A DNA stretch of 64,000 nucleotides from Streptomyces albireticuli (GCF_021228125.1 NZ_JAJQQS010000005.1:372001-436000), one strand, 5' to 3'. Shown: positions 15,871 through 25,536, numbered from the stretch's first letter. Notes: a model not told the origin generated them from the letters alone. Numbers and translations are program-made.

Positions 15871-18147
15871 CTACTTCACCGGCTCCGGCTCCGGCGCGTC
15901 CGCCTTCTCGCCGTCGCCCTCCGGTTCCACCGGGGTCTTCACCGACTCCAGCAGCAGCTGGGAGACGTCGACGACCTGGATGGACTCCTTGGCCTTGCCG
16001 TCGTTCTTCTTGCCGTTGACCGAGTCGGTCAGCATGACGAGGCAGAAGGGGCAGGCGGTGGAGACGATGTCCGGGTTGAGGGACAGCGCCTCGTCCACGC
16101 GCTCGTTGTTGATGCGCTTGCCGATGCGCTCCTCCATCCACATGCGCGCGCCGCCCGCGCCGCAGCAGAAGCCGCGCTCCTTGTGGCGGTGCATCTCCTC
16201 GTTCCGCAGGCCCGGCACCTTCGCGATGATCTCGCGCGGCGGCGTGTAGACCTTGTTGTGGCGGCCCAGGTAGCAGGGGTCGTGGTACGTGATCAGACCC
16301 TCGACCGGCGTGACGGGGATCAGCCTGCCCTCGTCGATGAGGTGCTGGAGCAGCTGCGTGTGGTGGATGACCTCGTACTCGCCGCCGAGCTGCGGGTACT
16401 CGTTCGCGATGGTGTTGAAGCAGTGCGGGCAGGTCGCGACGATCTTCTTCTTCGACTTCTCGACCTTGACGGCTTCCTCGCCGTCCTCGCCGTCGCTCTC
16501 CCCGAACGCCATGTTCAGCATCTCGACGTTCTGCTGGCCGAGCTGCTGGAAGAGGAACTCGTTGCCCAGGCGGCGCGCGGAGTCACCCGTGCAGTTCTCC
16601 TCGCCGCCCATGATCGCGAACTTCACGCCCGCGATGTGCAGCAGCTCCGCGAAGGCCTTCGTGGTCTTCTTGGCGCGGTCCTCCAGGGCGCCGGCGCAGC
16701 CGACCCAGTAGAGGTAGTCGACCTCGGTGAGGTCCTCGATGTCCTTGCCGACGACCGGGACCTCGAAGTCGACCTCCTTGGTCCACTGGAGGCGCTGCTT
16801 CTTCGCCAGGCCCCAGGGGTTGCCCTTCTTCTCCAGGTTCTTGAGCATCGTGCCCGCCTCGGACGGGAAGGAGCTCTCGATCATCACCTGGTAGCGGCGC
16901 ATGTCGACGATGTGGTCGACGTGCTCGATGTCGACCGGGCACTGCTCGACGCACGCGCCGCAGGTGGTGCAGGACCACAGCACGTCCGGGTCGATGACGC
17001 CGTTCTCCTCCAGCGTCCCGATCAGCGGGCGCTCGGCCTCGGCCAGGGCCGCCGCCGGGACGTCCTTCAGCTGCTCGGCGGTGCCCTTCTCCTCGCCCTC
17101 GGCGTCCTTGCCGCCGCCCGCGAGCAGGTACGGCGCCTTGGCGTGCGCGTGGTCGCGGAGCGCCATGATCAGCAGCTTCGGCGACAGCGGCTTGCCGGTG
17201 TTCCAGGCGGGGCACTGCGACTGGCAGCGGCCGCACTCGGTGCAGGTGGAGAAGTCGAGGATGCCCTTCCAGGAGAACTCCTCGATCTTCGAGACGCCGA
17301 AGACGTCGTCCTCGCCCGGGTCCTCGAAGTCGATCGGCTTGCCGCGGCTCGTCATCGGCTGGAGCGCGCCCAGAGCGACGTCACCGCTGGCCTCGCGCTT
17401 GAACCAGATGTTGGGGAAGCCCAGGAAGCGGTGCCAGGCCACACCCATGTCGGTCTTCAGCGAGACCGTGATCATCCAGATGAACGACGTCGCGATCTTG
17501 ATGCCCGCGACGAGGTAGGTGATGGTCTGGACGGTGTCGAGGCTCAGGCTGTTGAAGGCCGCGACCATCGGGTACGAGGCGAAGTAGCCGATCTCGTAGT
17601 GGTCGACGCCGTGCTGGGTGCCCTCCAGGGCGTGCAGCGTCATGATGCAGAGACCGACGATGAGGATGACGGTCTCGACGAAGTACGCCTGGCCGACGTT
17701 CGAGCCCGTGAAGCGGGACTTCCGGCCCGCCTTGCCGGGCTTGCTCAGCTGGCGGATGACGATCAGCGTCACGATGCCGACCGTCGTCATCAGGCCGAGG
17801 AACTCGACGAAGATCTCGTACGGCAGCCAGTCGCCGATGACCGGGATCAGCCAGTCGGACTGGAAGAGCTGGCCGATGGCGTTGACGATCGTCAGCAGCA
17901 GCGAGAAGAAGCCCACCGCGACGAACCAGTGGGCGACACCGACGACGCCCCACTTGTTCATGCGGGTGTGGCCGAGGAATTCCTTGACGACCGTGATCGT
18001 GCGCTGCACCGGCTCGTCGGTACGGGTGCCCGCCGGTACGGGCTGCCCGATCCGCATGAGGCGGTAGAGATTCAGGATGGCACGGCCGAACAGCGCGAAT
18101 CCGACCGCGATGAGTACCAGCGACACGATGATCGCGGCGAGTTGCAT
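15871..18147 (-). CDS. Membrane (Fe-S)-binding oxidoreductase with CCG cysteine-rich domains
   Basis: The 758-aa product has an N-terminal membrane part with five or six helices (about residues 1-240) similar to a NarI-like cytochrome b segment. It is followed by two 4Fe-4S motifs (CTECGRCQSQCP and CTTCGACVEQCPVD). Two cysteine-rich HdrB/D-type domains follow (GCAGALEDR...GGEENCTGDSARR and CPHCFNT; then YHDPCYLGRHN and GFCCGAGGARMW). This resembles heterodisulfide-reductase-related oxidoreductases that pass electrons between a soluble donor and the quinone pool. ATG 18147 has AGGAG upstream. It is divergent from dnaK. The C-terminal tail is acidic and Pro-rich. Substrate unknown. Confidence 0.85.
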   Translation of the reverse strand: MQLAAIIVSLVLIAVGFALFGRAILNLYRLMRIGQPVPAGTRTDEPVQRTITVVKEFLGHTRMNKWGVVGVAHWFVAVGFFSLLLTIVNAIGQLFQSDWLIPVIGDWLPYEIFVEFLGLMTTVGIVTLIVIRQLSKPGKAGRKSRFTGSNVGQAYFVETVILIVGLCIMTLHALEGTQHGVDHYEIGYFASYPMVAAFNSLSLDTVQTITYLVAGIKIATSFIWMITVSLKTDMGVAWHRFLGFPNIWFKREASGDVALGALQPMTSRGKPIDFEDPGEDDVFGVSKIEEFSWKGILDFSTCTECGRCQSQCPAWNTGKPLSPKLLIMALRDHAHAKAPYLLAGGGKDAEGEEKGTAEQLKDVPAAALAEAERPLIGTLEENGVIDPDVLWSCTTCGACVEQCPVDIEHVDHIVDMRRYQVMIESSFPSEAGTMLKNLEKKGNPWGLAKKQRLQWTKEVDFEVPVVGKDIEDLTEVDYLYWVGCAGALEDRAKKTTKAFAELLHIAGVKFAIMGGEENCTGDSARRLGNEFLFQQLGQQNVEMLNMAFGESDGEDGEEAVKVEKSKKKIVATCPHCFNTIANEYPQLGGEYEVIHHTQLLQHLIDEGRLIPVTPVEGLITYHDPCYLGRHNKVYTPPREIIAKVPGLRNEEMHRHKERGFCCGAGGARMWMEERIGKRINNERVDEALSLNPDIVSTACPFCLVMLTDSVNGKKNDGKAKESIQVVDVSQLLLESVKTPVEPEGDGEKADAPEPEPVK

Positions 18148-18426
18148 GGTGGCTCCTCGGCCTCCGGGAGTGAACTACTACTAACGGGTAACTTATCCAG
18201 TCCGTACGAGACTACTCACTCGCGCGCCCCCGATATAGCCGCATCGCCGGTGATCTGTGTCGCTCAGGTAAGCCTCAGGGGATCGTCAGGCGCGCGTCAG
18301 GAATCCAGGCTCCCGTGCTGGTCTCCCACCGGTCTCCCGCGAGGTTCCCGCCTGTCCCGGGATGCTTCCCGCATCCCCTCCACATCCCCTCTGACCTGCT
18401 GACCTGCGCATAAGGCCCGCATAAGA

Positions 18427-18447
18427 GTTGAGTGCGCCCGACTCAGG
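18427..18447 (+). promoter_or_regulatory. HspR operator (HAIR 1) of the dnaK operon
   Basis: GTTGAGT, 7 nt, ACTCAGG matches the HAIR consensus CTTGAGT-N7-ACTCAAG except at the edges. It lies immediately upstream of the TTGACA -35 box. Confidence 0.8.
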
Positions 18448-18478
18448 TCCGTTGACAGGCCGGGATCCGTGTTGCACC

Positions 18479-18499
18479 CTTGAGCCTGTTCCACTCAAG
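18479..18499 (+). promoter_or_regulatory. HspR operator (HAIR 2) of the dnaK operon
   Basis: CTTGAGC, 7 nt, ACTCAAG matches the HAIR consensus with one change. It ends 6 nt before the GGAGG ribosome site of dnaK, so it sits in the early transcribed region. Confidence 0.85.
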
Positions 18500-18517
18500 T
18501 CAGCTGGAGGAATCGAC

Positions 18518-20380
18518 ATGGCACGTGCGGTCGGCATCGACCTGGGTACGACGAACTCCGTCGTCAGTGTTCTCGAGGGCGGTGAGCCCACCGTCATCAC
18601 CAACGCCGAGGGCGCCAGGACCACGCCGTCCGTCGTCGCCTTCGCGAAGAACGGCGAGGTGCTGGTCGGCGAGGTCGCCAAGCGCCAGGCAGTCACCAAC
18701 GTCGATCGGACGATCCGTTCCGTCAAGCGCCACATGGGCACTGACTGGAAGATCAACATCGATGGCAAGGACTTCAACCCGCAGCAGATGAGCGCCTTCA
18801 TCCTGCAGAAGCTGAAGCGTGACGCCGAGGCTTACCTGGGTGAGAAGGTCGTCGACGCGGTCATCACCGTCCCGGCGTACTTCAACGACTCGGAGCGCCA
18901 GGCCACCAAGGAGGCCGGTGAGATCGCGGGTCTGAACGTCCTGCGCATCGTCAACGAGCCGACGGCGGCCGCCCTGGCCTACGGCCTGGACAAGGACGAC
19001 CAGACCATCCTGGTCTTCGACCTCGGTGGCGGCACCTTCGACGTCTCGCTGCTGGAGATCGGCGACGGCGTCGTCGAGGTCAAGGCGACCAACGGCGACA
19101 ACCACCTCGGTGGTGACGACTGGGACCAGCGCGTCGTCGACTACCTGGTCAAGCAGTTCCAGAACGGCCACGGCGTCGACCTGTCCAAGGACAAGATGGC
19201 CCTCCAGCGCCTCCGCGAGGCCGCTGAGAAGGCGAAGATCGAGCTGTCCTCGTCCACCGAGACCTCGATCAACCTGCCCTACATCACGGCGTCCGCCGAG
19301 GGCCCGCTGCACCTGGACGAGAAGCTCACCCGCGCTCAGTTCCAGCAGCTGACGGAGGACCTCCTCCAGCGCTGCAAGACCCCCTTCCACAACGTCATCA
19401 AGGACGCCGGCATCGCGCTGTCCGAGATCGACCACGTGGTCCTGGTCGGTGGCTCCACCCGTATGCCCGCCGTCGCCGAGCTCGTCAAGGAGCTGACCGG
19501 CGGCAAGGAGGCCAACAAGGGTGTGAACCCGGACGAGGTCGTCGCCATCGGCGCCTCGCTCCAGGCCGGTGTCCTCAAGGGTGAGGTCAAGGACGTCCTG
19601 CTGCTCGACGTCACCCCGCTGTCCCTCGGTATCGAGACCAAGGGCGGCATCATGACCAAGCTGATCGAGCGCAACACCACGATCCCGACCAAGCGCTCCG
19701 AGATCTTCACGACGGCCGAGGACAACCAGCCGTCCGTCCAGATCCAGGTCTACCAGGGCGAGCGCGAGATCGCGGCGTACAACAAGAAGCTCGGCATGTT
19801 CGAGCTGACCGGCCTGCCGCCGGCCCCGCGTGGCGTCCCGCAGATCGAGGTCTCCTTCGACATCGACGCCAACGGCATCATGCACGTGACCGCGAAGGAC
19901 CTGGGCACGGGCAAGGAGCAGAAGATGACCGTCACCGGCGGCTCCTCGCTCGCCAAGGACGAGGTCGACCGCATGCGCCAGGAGGCCGAGCAGTACGCGG
20001 AGGAGGACCACCGCCGCCGCGAGGCCGCCGAGACCCGCAACCAGGGCGAGCAGCTCGTCTACCAGACGGAGAAGTTCCTCAAGGACAACGAGGAGAAGGT
20101 CCCGGCCGAGGTGAAGACCGAGGTCGAGACCGCCGTCGCCGAGCTGAAGGAGAAGCTCAAGGGCGAGGACACCGCCGAGATCCGCACCGCGACCGAGAAG
20201 GTCGCCGCGGTCAGCCAGAAGCTCGGCCAGGCGATGTACGCCGACGCGCAGGCCGCCCAGGGTGCCCCGGGCGCCGAGGGTGCCGCGGGCGCCGGTGCCG
20301 GCCAGCCCAAGGCCGAGGACGACGTCGTCGACGCCGAGATCGTGGACGACGAGAAGCCGAAGGGCGGTGCGTCGGCGTGA
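18518..20380 (+). CDS. dnaK: Hsp70 chaperone DnaK
   Basis: The 620-aa product is an ATP-driven chaperone. It has the phosphate loop [11 protein letters not shown] at the N-terminus, [14 protein letters not shown], and [11 protein letters not shown], then the substrate domain ([17 protein letters not shown]) and an acidic C-terminus ([13 protein letters not shown]). The start ATG 18518 has GGAGG 7 nt upstream. Its stop overlaps the grpE start by 4 nt. It works with GrpE and DnaJ encoded downstream. In Streptomyces it also acts as co-repressor with HspR, encoded last in the operon, giving feedback control through the HAIR boxes. Confidence 0.99.
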   Translation: MARAVGIDLGTTNSVVSVLEGGEPTVITNAEGARTTPSVVAFAKNGEVLVGEVAKRQAVTNVDRTIRSVKRHMGTDWKINIDGKDFNPQQMSAFILQKLKRDAEAYLGEKVVDAVITVPAYFNDSERQATKEAGEIAGLNVLRIVNEPTAAALAYGLDKDDQTILVFDLGGGTFDVSLLEIGDGVVEVKATNGDNHLGGDDWDQRVVDYLVKQFQNGHGVDLSKDKMALQRLREAAEKAKIELSSSTETSINLPYITASAEGPLHLDEKLTRAQFQQLTEDLLQRCKTPFHNVIKDAGIALSEIDHVVLVGGSTRMPAVAELVKELTGGKEANKGVNPDEVVAIGASLQAGVLKGEVKDVLLLDVTPLSLGIETKGGIMTKLIERNTTIPTKRSEIFTTAEDNQPSVQIQVYQGEREIAAYNKKLGMFELTGLPPAPRGVPQIEVSFDIDANGIMHVTAKDLGTGKEQKMTVTGGSSLAKDEVDRMRQEAEQYAEEDHRRREAAETRNQGEQLVYQTEKFLKDNEEKVPAEVKTEVETAVAELKEKLKGEDTAEIRTATEKVAAVSQKLGQAMYADAQAAQGAPGAEGAAGAGAGQPKAEDDVVDAEIVDDEKPKGGASA

Positions 20381-21021
20381 CGGAGGAGACCCCGGGTTTC
20401 GACGAGAAGCCTGACGTCCCCTCCGACGCCACGCCCGATGACGCGGCGCAGGGCGCCGGGTCCGCCGACCAGGCGGGTCCGGCCCCGGCCGGGGAAGAGC
20501 TGGTCGAGGTAGGGCTGAAGGCACAGCTGGACCAGGCCCAGTCGGCGCTCACCGAGCGCACGGGGGACCTCCAGCGGCTCCAGGCCGAGTACCAGAACTA
20601 CCGCCGCCGGGTGGAGCGGGACCGGGCCACGGTCAAGGAGATCGCGATCGCGAACCTCCTGTCCGAGCTCCTTCCCACCCTCGACGACGTCGGCCGCGCC
20701 CGCGACCACGGTGAGCTCGTCGGCGGCTTCAAGTCCGTCGCCGAGTCGCTGGAGACGGTCGTGGCCAAGATGGGCCTCCAGCAGTTCGGCAAGGAGGGCG
20801 AGCCCTTCGACCCGCTGGTCCACGAGGCGCTGATGCACTCCTACGCGCCGGACGTCACCGAGACCACGTGCGTGCAGATTCTGCAGCCGGGGTATCGGAT
20901 CGGCGAGCGGACGATCCGCCCCGCGCGGGTCGCCGTGGCCGAGCCCCAGCCGGGCGCCCAGAAGGGCGAGGGCGAGGGCGACGAGCCGGACGAGGAGAGC
21001 GGTGGCCCGGACAAGGGCTGA
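20377..21021 (+). CDS. grpE: Nucleotide exchange factor GrpE
   Basis: The 214-aa product releases ADP from DnaK. It has an acidic disordered N-terminus, a long coiled coil ([34 protein letters not shown]), and the family end [10 protein letters not shown]...[20 protein letters not shown] (here with ILQPGYRIG). The GTG start overlaps the dnaK stop (GTGA), indicating translational coupling. The Glu/Gly/Asp-rich C-terminal tail is typical of actinobacterial GrpE. Confidence 0.97.
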   Translation: MTEETPGFDEKPDVPSDATPDDAAQGAGSADQAGPAPAGEELVEVGLKAQLDQAQSALTERTGDLQRLQAEYQNYRRRVERDRATVKEIAIANLLSELLPTLDDVGRARDHGELVGGFKSVAESLETVVAKMGLQQFGKEGEPFDPLVHEALMHSYAPDVTETTCVQILQPGYRIGERTIRPARVAVAEPQPGAQKGEGEGDEPDEESGGPDKG

Positions 21022-21063
21022 CGCGATGAACGACCGCAGGGACCGGAAGGAGGGACACCGGGG

Positions 21064-22239
21064 ATGAGTACCAAGGACTTCGTCGAGAAGGACTACTACA
21101 AGGTCCTCGGTGTGCCCAAGGACGCCACCGAGGCGGAGATCAAGAAGGCGTACCGGAAGCTCGCCCGCGAGTACCACCCGGACGCCAACAAGGGCGACGC
21201 CTCGGCCGAGGAGCGCTTCAAGGAGATCTCCGAGGCGAACGACGTCCTCGCCGACCCCAAGCGGCGCAAGGAGTACGACGAGGCCCGCGCCCTGTTCGGG
21301 AACGGCGGATTCCGTCCCGGGCCGGGCGGCGGCGCCGGCGGTTCCTTCAACTTCGACCTGGGCGACCTCTTCGGAGGCGCCCAGGGCGGGGGCGGCGGAG
21401 CCGGCGGCTTCGGCGGCGGCCTGGGCGACGTCTTCGGCGGCCTCTTCAACCGCGGCGCGGGTGCCCGCACCCAGCCGCGGCGCGGCCAGGACATCGAGTC
21501 CGAGGTCTCGCTGAATTTCTCCGAGGCGGTGGAGGGGGCCACGGTCCCGCTCCGGATGTCCTCCTCGGCGGCGTGCAAGGCGTGCTCCGGCACCGGCGAC
21601 AAAAACGGTACGCCGCGGGTCTGCCCGACCTGCGTCGGCACCGGACAGGTCTCGCACGGCTCCGGCGGCGGCTTCTCGCTGACGGACCCCTGCCCCGACT
21701 GCAAGGGCCGCGGGCTCATCCCCGAGAACCCCTGCGACACCTGCAAGGGCAGCGGCCGGGCCACGTCCTCCCGCACCATGCAGGTCCGCATCCCGCCGGG
21801 CGTCTCCGACGGCCAGCGGATCCGGCTGCGCGGCAAGGGCGCCCCGGGCGAGCGCGGCGGCCCCAGCGGCGATCTCTACGTCGTGGTGCACGTCGGCAGC
21901 CACCCGGTCTTCGGCCGCAAGGACGACAACCTCACCATCACCGTGCCGGTCTCCTTCGTGGAGGCGGCGCTCGGCGGCGAGGTGCGGGTCCCGACCCTCG
22001 GCGGCCCGCCGGTCACCCTCAAACTGCCCGCCGGCACGCCCAACGGCCGCACGATGCGCGCCCGTGGCAAGGGCGCGGTCCGCAAGGACGGCACCCGCGG
22101 CGATCTGCTGGTGACGGTGGAGGTGGCCGTTCCCACGGAGCTCGACGACAAGGCGCGGGAGGCCCTGGAGGCCTACCGCGAGGCGACGGCGAGCGCCGAC
22201 CCGAGGGCCGAACTGTTCCAGGCCGCGAAGGGAGCATGA
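21064..22239 (+). CDS. dnaJ: Co-chaperone DnaJ
   Basis: The 391-aa product has a J domain (residues 8-75, with YHPD), a Gly/Phe-rich region (about 80-150), and four zinc-binding repeats (CKACSGTG, CPTCVGTG, CPDCKGRG, CDTCKGSG). The C-terminal substrate-binding domains follow (VRIPPGVSDGQRIRLRGKG; VSFVEAALGGEVRVPTL). It stimulates DnaK ATPase. GGAGG lies upstream of ATG 21064. The downstream hspR begins 1 nt after its stop. Confidence 0.98.
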   Translation: MSTKDFVEKDYYKVLGVPKDATEAEIKKAYRKLAREYHPDANKGDASAEERFKEISEANDVLADPKRRKEYDEARALFGNGGFRPGPGGGAGGSFNFDLGDLFGGAQGGGGGAGGFGGGLGDVFGGLFNRGAGARTQPRRGQDIESEVSLNFSEAVEGATVPLRMSSSAACKACSGTGDKNGTPRVCPTCVGTGQVSHGSGGGFSLTDPCPDCKGRGLIPENPCDTCKGSGRATSSRTMQVRIPPGVSDGQRIRLRGKGAPGERGGPSGDLYVVVHVGSHPVFGRKDDNLTITVPVSFVEAALGGEVRVPTLGGPPVTLKLPAGTPNGRTMRARGKGAVRKDGTRGDLLVTVEVAVPTELDDKAREALEAYREATASADPRAELFQAAKGA

Positions 22240-22240
22240 G

Positions 22241-22705
22241 ATGGACGGCCGACGACGGCGTTTCGAACCCGCCCAGCCTTACCAGCTGACCGACGAGTCG
22301 CCGGTCTACGTCATCTCGGTCGCCGCCCAGCTGTCGGGCCTGCACCCGCAGACCCTCCGGCAGTACGACCGTCTCGGTCTGGTCTCCCCGGACCGTACGG
22401 CCGGGCGCGGCCGCCGCTACTCGGCGCGGGACATCGAGCTCCTGCGCCAGGTCCAGCAGCTCAGCCAGGACGAGGGCATCAACCTCGCCGGCATCAAGCG
22501 CATCATCGAGCTGGAGAACCAGGTGTCCGCGCTGAAGGCGCGGATCGCCGAGCTCCAGGGCGTCGTCGAGGGCGCGGCCACCGCCATGCAGCAGGCGGAG
22601 GCCGCCGTCCACGCCTCGTACCGCCGCGACCTGGTCCCGTACCAGGACGTCCAGCAGACGAGCGCGCTGGTGGTCTGGCGGCCCCGGCGCGACCAGGACC
22701 GCTAG
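22241..22705 (+). CDS. hspR: MerR-family heat-shock repressor HspR
   Basis: The 154-aa product has a MerR-type winged helix (VYVISVAAQLSGLHPQTLRQY, then RRYSARDIELLRQVQQLS) and a C-terminal coiled coil. It binds HAIR inverted repeats such as those at 18427, 18479 and 33529, so it should repress dnaK and clpB in this window. Its gene lies 1 nt after dnaJ, so it is translationally coupled and autoregulated. A strong terminator ends the operon. Confidence 0.97.
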   Translation: MDGRRRRFEPAQPYQLTDESPVYVISVAAQLSGLHPQTLRQYDRLGLVSPDRTAGRGRRYSARDIELLRQVQQLSQDEGINLAGIKRIIELENQVSALKARIAELQGVVEGAATAMQQAEAAVHASYRRDLVPYQDVQQTSALVVWRPRRDQDR

Positions 22706-22729
22706 GTCCTTCGCCGACACGGTTCGACA

Positions 22730-22762
22730 GGGGCCGGGTGAGCTTTCCGCTCACCCGGCCCC
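22730..22762 (+). terminator. Terminator of the dnaK operon
   Basis: A perfect 14-bp stem (GGGGCCGGGTGAGC with its complement), 5-nt loop and TTCGCG tail lie 25 nt after hspR. Confidence 0.9.
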
Positions 22763-22927
22763 TTCGCGTTTCCCTCCTACGGCCGAGGGAAGTTGACGGG
22801 CTGTCACCCGAGTGGGTGGCGTGCCCGGCGCTGACCTCGGGCAGGCCGTACCGTGGGTACCAGGGTCATGATCGTGCGGTTCACTTGCACGGAAGTGGTC
22901 CTGATCGCCGTGGGGAAGGTGACGCGG

Positions 22928-24274
22928 GTGCTCCTGAGCTTCCGAGTGTCGAACCACCGGTCCATCAGAGAGGAACAGCAGCTGCTCCTCTCGCCCGTGC
23001 GGGCGGCGGCGCCCGCCGCCGGCGCGTCCACGGATCCCGCCGACGCCGCCTCCGCGGCCCTCTCCGCCGTGCCCGTCGCGGCGCTCTTCGGCGCGAACGC
23101 GGCCGGGAAGTCGAACGTCGTGGACGCCCTGCACTTCATGGCGAGCCTGGTCCGCGGCTCCCACCGGGACGCCGAGCCGGGCGGCGGCCTCGTCCGCACC
23201 CCCTTCCTCCTGGACCCGCGCAGCGCCGCCGCCCCGTCCTGGTACGTGGTCGACCTCGTCCTCGACGGCGTGCGCCACACCTACGGCTTCGGCGTCGACG
23301 ACGAGCGCGTCCTCGACGAATGGCTGTACAGCTACCCCGACGGCACCAGGCGCACCGTCTTCCAGCGCTCCGGTGACGCCGTCGACTTCGGAGAGGGCGC
23401 GCCGAAGGCCGAGCTGGAGCTCGTCCGCAGCATCACCGAGCCCAACGTCCTGTTCCTGTCGGTCGCCGCCCGGTCCCGGCAGCCGCTCATCCAGCCGGTC
23501 TACGCGTGGTTCCGCGCGGTCCGCTTCCGGACGGGCGGCGCGCACGGCTCCCCCGACCCCGGCAGCCTGCGGCGGTTGCAGGACCCGTCCCGCGCGGCCT
23601 CCGTCGTCGCCCTGCTGCGCGCCGCCGACCTGGGCATCGAGGACATGGGCGTCGAGGACTTCGACGCGGACGGCGCCGACCGGGTCTCGGCCCACACCTT
23701 CCGCGACCGCCTGATGCGCGAGCTCAGGCGCACCGAGCTCTCCACGCTCCTCTTCACCACCACGACCGCCCGCGTGTGGGTGCAGCAGAGGGCGCGCGAC
23801 GGCAGCAGCGCACGCCTGGGTCTGGAGGATCAGTCACAGGGCACCCGCATGCTCTTCGACTACGCGGGCCCCGTCCTCGACGCCCTGGAACGGGGCAGCA
23901 TGCTCATCGTCGACGAGGTCGACGCCAGCCTGCACCCCCGGCTGACGGCCCAGGTCATCCGCCTCTTCCAGAGCCCCGCAGGCAACCCCCACGGAGCCCA
24001 GCTCCTGCTGACGACCCACGACGTGAGCCTCCTCGGCCGCAGCGCCGGCGAGGAGATCCTCCGGCGGGACCAGATCTGGTTCGCCGAGAAGGACCGCCAG
24101 GGCGAGACCACGCTCTTCCCCCTCTCCGACTTCACCCCACGCCAAGCGGAGAACCGCGAGCGGCGGTACCTCGGCGGGAGCTATGGTGCGGTCCCGGTCC
24201 TCAGTGACGAGCGGTTCGAGGCGGCGCTGGCCGCCAGGGGGAGAACGGTGGATGGCGAGGACGCCGAAACTTAG
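22928..24274 (+). CDS. AAA-family ATPase of an AbiL/RloA-like pair
   Basis: From GTG 22928 (GGAAGG about 9 nt upstream) the product is 448 aa. It begins LLSFRVSNHRSIREEQ, the usual opening of RecF/OLD-type (COG1106) ATPases. Walker A is GANAAGKS (residues 55-62) and Walker B is MLIVDEVDASLHPRL (about 325-339). A signature-like EDQSQGTRMLF and a final TTHDVSLLG complete an ABC-like ATPase head. It overlaps the RloB-like nuclease gene by 23 nt, so the two are translated together. This ATPase plus RloB/TOPRIM arrangement matches AbiL-type phage-defence pairs, where the ATPase is thought to gate the nuclease. Confidence 0.85.
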   Translation: MLLSFRVSNHRSIREEQQLLLSPVRAAAPAAGASTDPADAASAALSAVPVAALFGANAAGKSNVVDALHFMASLVRGSHRDAEPGGGLVRTPFLLDPRSAAAPSWYVVDLVLDGVRHTYGFGVDDERVLDEWLYSYPDGTRRTVFQRSGDAVDFGEGAPKAELELVRSITEPNVLFLSVAARSRQPLIQPVYAWFRAVRFRTGGAHGSPDPGSLRRLQDPSRAASVVALLRAADLGIEDMGVEDFDADGADRVSAHTFRDRLMRELRRTELSTLLFTTTTARVWVQQRARDGSSARLGLEDQSQGTRMLFDYAGPVLDALERGSMLIVDEVDASLHPRLTAQVIRLFQSPAGNPHGAQLLLTTHDVSLLGRSAGEEILRRDQIWFAEKDRQGETTLFPLSDFTPRQAENRERRYLGGSYGAVPVLSDERFEAALAARGRTVDGEDAET

Positions 24275-24953
24275 CGGCCGTCGCGGTGCGGTTCGTGACG
24301 CGGGTCGTGGCACCGGCCGCGAGGCCGGGCGGGCCGCCGACCGCGGTGCCGGGCACGGCCCCCTTCGCGGCCCCGGCCCCGCCTTCGAGTCCGGCGTCCT
24401 GCGCGCGCCCGCCACCCGGCCGGGCCGTGACCGCCTGCTGGTCGTCTGCGGCGCCAAGGTCACCGAGAAGCACTACCTCCAGGGTCTCGTCGAACACCTC
24501 GCCAATCCGGCCGTCACCGTCCGCATCAGGACCAAGCCCTGCTCCCCGGCCCAGCTCATCGCCTACGCGGCCGGGGAACGCGACCGCGCGGGCGACGACT
24601 TCGACCAGGTCTGGTGCGTCTTCGACGTCGACGAGTACGAGGTCGGCTGCGCCGTCACCCGCGCCCGCCGGGAGGGCATCGAGGTCGCCGTCTCCAACCC
24701 CTGCTTCGAGCTCTGGCTCGTGCTCCACTTCTGCGACCACAAGGCCCATGTCGGCACGTACCGCGAGCTGTTGCCTTACTTGAAGCGGTACGTCCCCGCC
24801 TACGACAAGGCCCGCCTGGACTTCCGCGACTACGAACACGGGTGGCCCTCGGCGGGCAGCCGCGCGGTCCGCCTCGCGGAGGCCGGGCACGAACACGCGA
24901 CGAACCCGTCGACGGGGGTATGGGCCCTCGTGGACCGCATCGCCGGCCGCTGA
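24252..24953 (+). CDS. RloB-family TOPRIM-like nuclease of an AbiL-like pair
   Basis: The 233-aa product has an Arg/Gly-rich tail of about 55 residues, then the RloB domain. LLVVCGAKVTEKHYLQGL carries the conserved Glu (residue 72), VWCVFDVDEYE carries the DxD pair (residues 125 and 127), and SNPCFELWLVLHF is the family's most characteristic motif (about 148-160). These metal-binding positions match TOPRIM-like nucleases of the OLD/AbiLii kind. Start ATG 24252 has GGGGGAG 8 nt upstream and lies inside the end of the ATPase gene. The usual family opening, EG-TE, here reads CGAKVTE. Nuclease activity is inferred. Confidence 0.85.
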   Translation: MARTPKLSGRRGAVRDAGRGTGREAGRAADRGAGHGPLRGPGPAFESGVLRAPATRPGRDRLLVVCGAKVTEKHYLQGLVEHLANPAVTVRIRTKPCSPAQLIAYAAGERDRAGDDFDQVWCVFDVDEYEVGCAVTRARREGIEVAVSNPCFELWLVLHFCDHKAHVGTYRELLPYLKRYVPAYDKARLDFRDYEHGWPSAGSRAVRLAEAGHEHATNPSTGVWALVDRIAGR

Positions 24954-24969
24954 GCGGTCTCCTCCGGCC

Positions 24970-25437
24970 TCACCCCCAGGCGGGCGGCGCCTTCCTGGTG
25001 ATCTCGCACCACACCGCCTTGGACTCCGTCGTGGTCAGCCCCCTGGGCAGCGAGAAGTAGTTCCACCGGTCCGCGAGCAGTTGCAGCAACGCGAGCCCGC
25101 GCCCGCTGTCGCTGTACGGGTGGGTGTTCCGCACCCCGGGCGGCTGCGGGCAGGAATCCCACACGGTCATCCGCAGCACCTCCCATTCCGACCAGCGCAC
25201 CCGGAGTTCGGCGTCGCCGGTGGTGTGGACGATGGCGTTGGTGAGCATCTCACCGGCCAGGAGTTCGGCCCTGCCGGTCAGTTCGTCCAGCCCGTGCGCC
25301 GTGAGGGCGGCCCTGAGGGTCGTACGGGCGACTCGGACGGCTCTGGGGTCGTGCGGGACGTGCAGGATGTATTCGAACGGTTCGATGGCGTTGGTGGTGG
25401 CCGGGGGGACGGTATCGATCGCGGGTAGGGGCAGCAC
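24970..25437 (-). CDS. SpoIIAB-like ATP-binding protein (HATPase_c_2)
   Basis: The 155-aa product has the GHKL ATPase boxes of anti-sigma-factor kinases: LAGEMLTNAIVH (N box), VWDSCPQPP (G1) and SDSGRGLALLQLLAD (G2). The N-terminus VRVARTTLRAAL is typical of Streptomyces stand-alone versions. GTG 25437 is chosen because AGGAGG lies 4-5 nt upstream. It is divergent from an XRE-DUF5753 gene followed by a DUF397 gene, the module related to abaA and whiJ loci that affect development in Streptomyces. Its partner sigma or anti-anti-sigma factor is not here. Confidence 0.85.
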   Translation of the reverse strand: MLPLPAIDTVPPATTNAIEPFEYILHVPHDPRAVRVARTTLRAALTAHGLDELTGRAELLAGEMLTNAIVHTTGDAELRVRWSEWEVLRMTVWDSCPQPPGVRNTHPYSDSGRGLALLQLLADRWNYFSLPRGLTTTESKAVWCEITRKAPPAWG

Positions 25438-25536
25438 GACGCCTCCTGCGGGGTTTTGGTGTGACGGTCCCGGTGTCATGCCGCGCATGCGTGATTGGGC
25501 ATGGCGGTGCGCTTCCGGTGACCGGTTCTCGCTGCG

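Larger units (their letters stand above)
18148..18517. promoter_or_regulatory. Divergent promoter region between the oxidoreductase gene and dnaK
   Basis: This 370-bp region has no gene. Its right half carries two HspR HAIR boxes and a TTGACA -35 box (18452-18457) for dnaK. Its left part (18170-18215) is AT-richer and should hold the oxidoreductase promoter. Confidence 0.6.
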
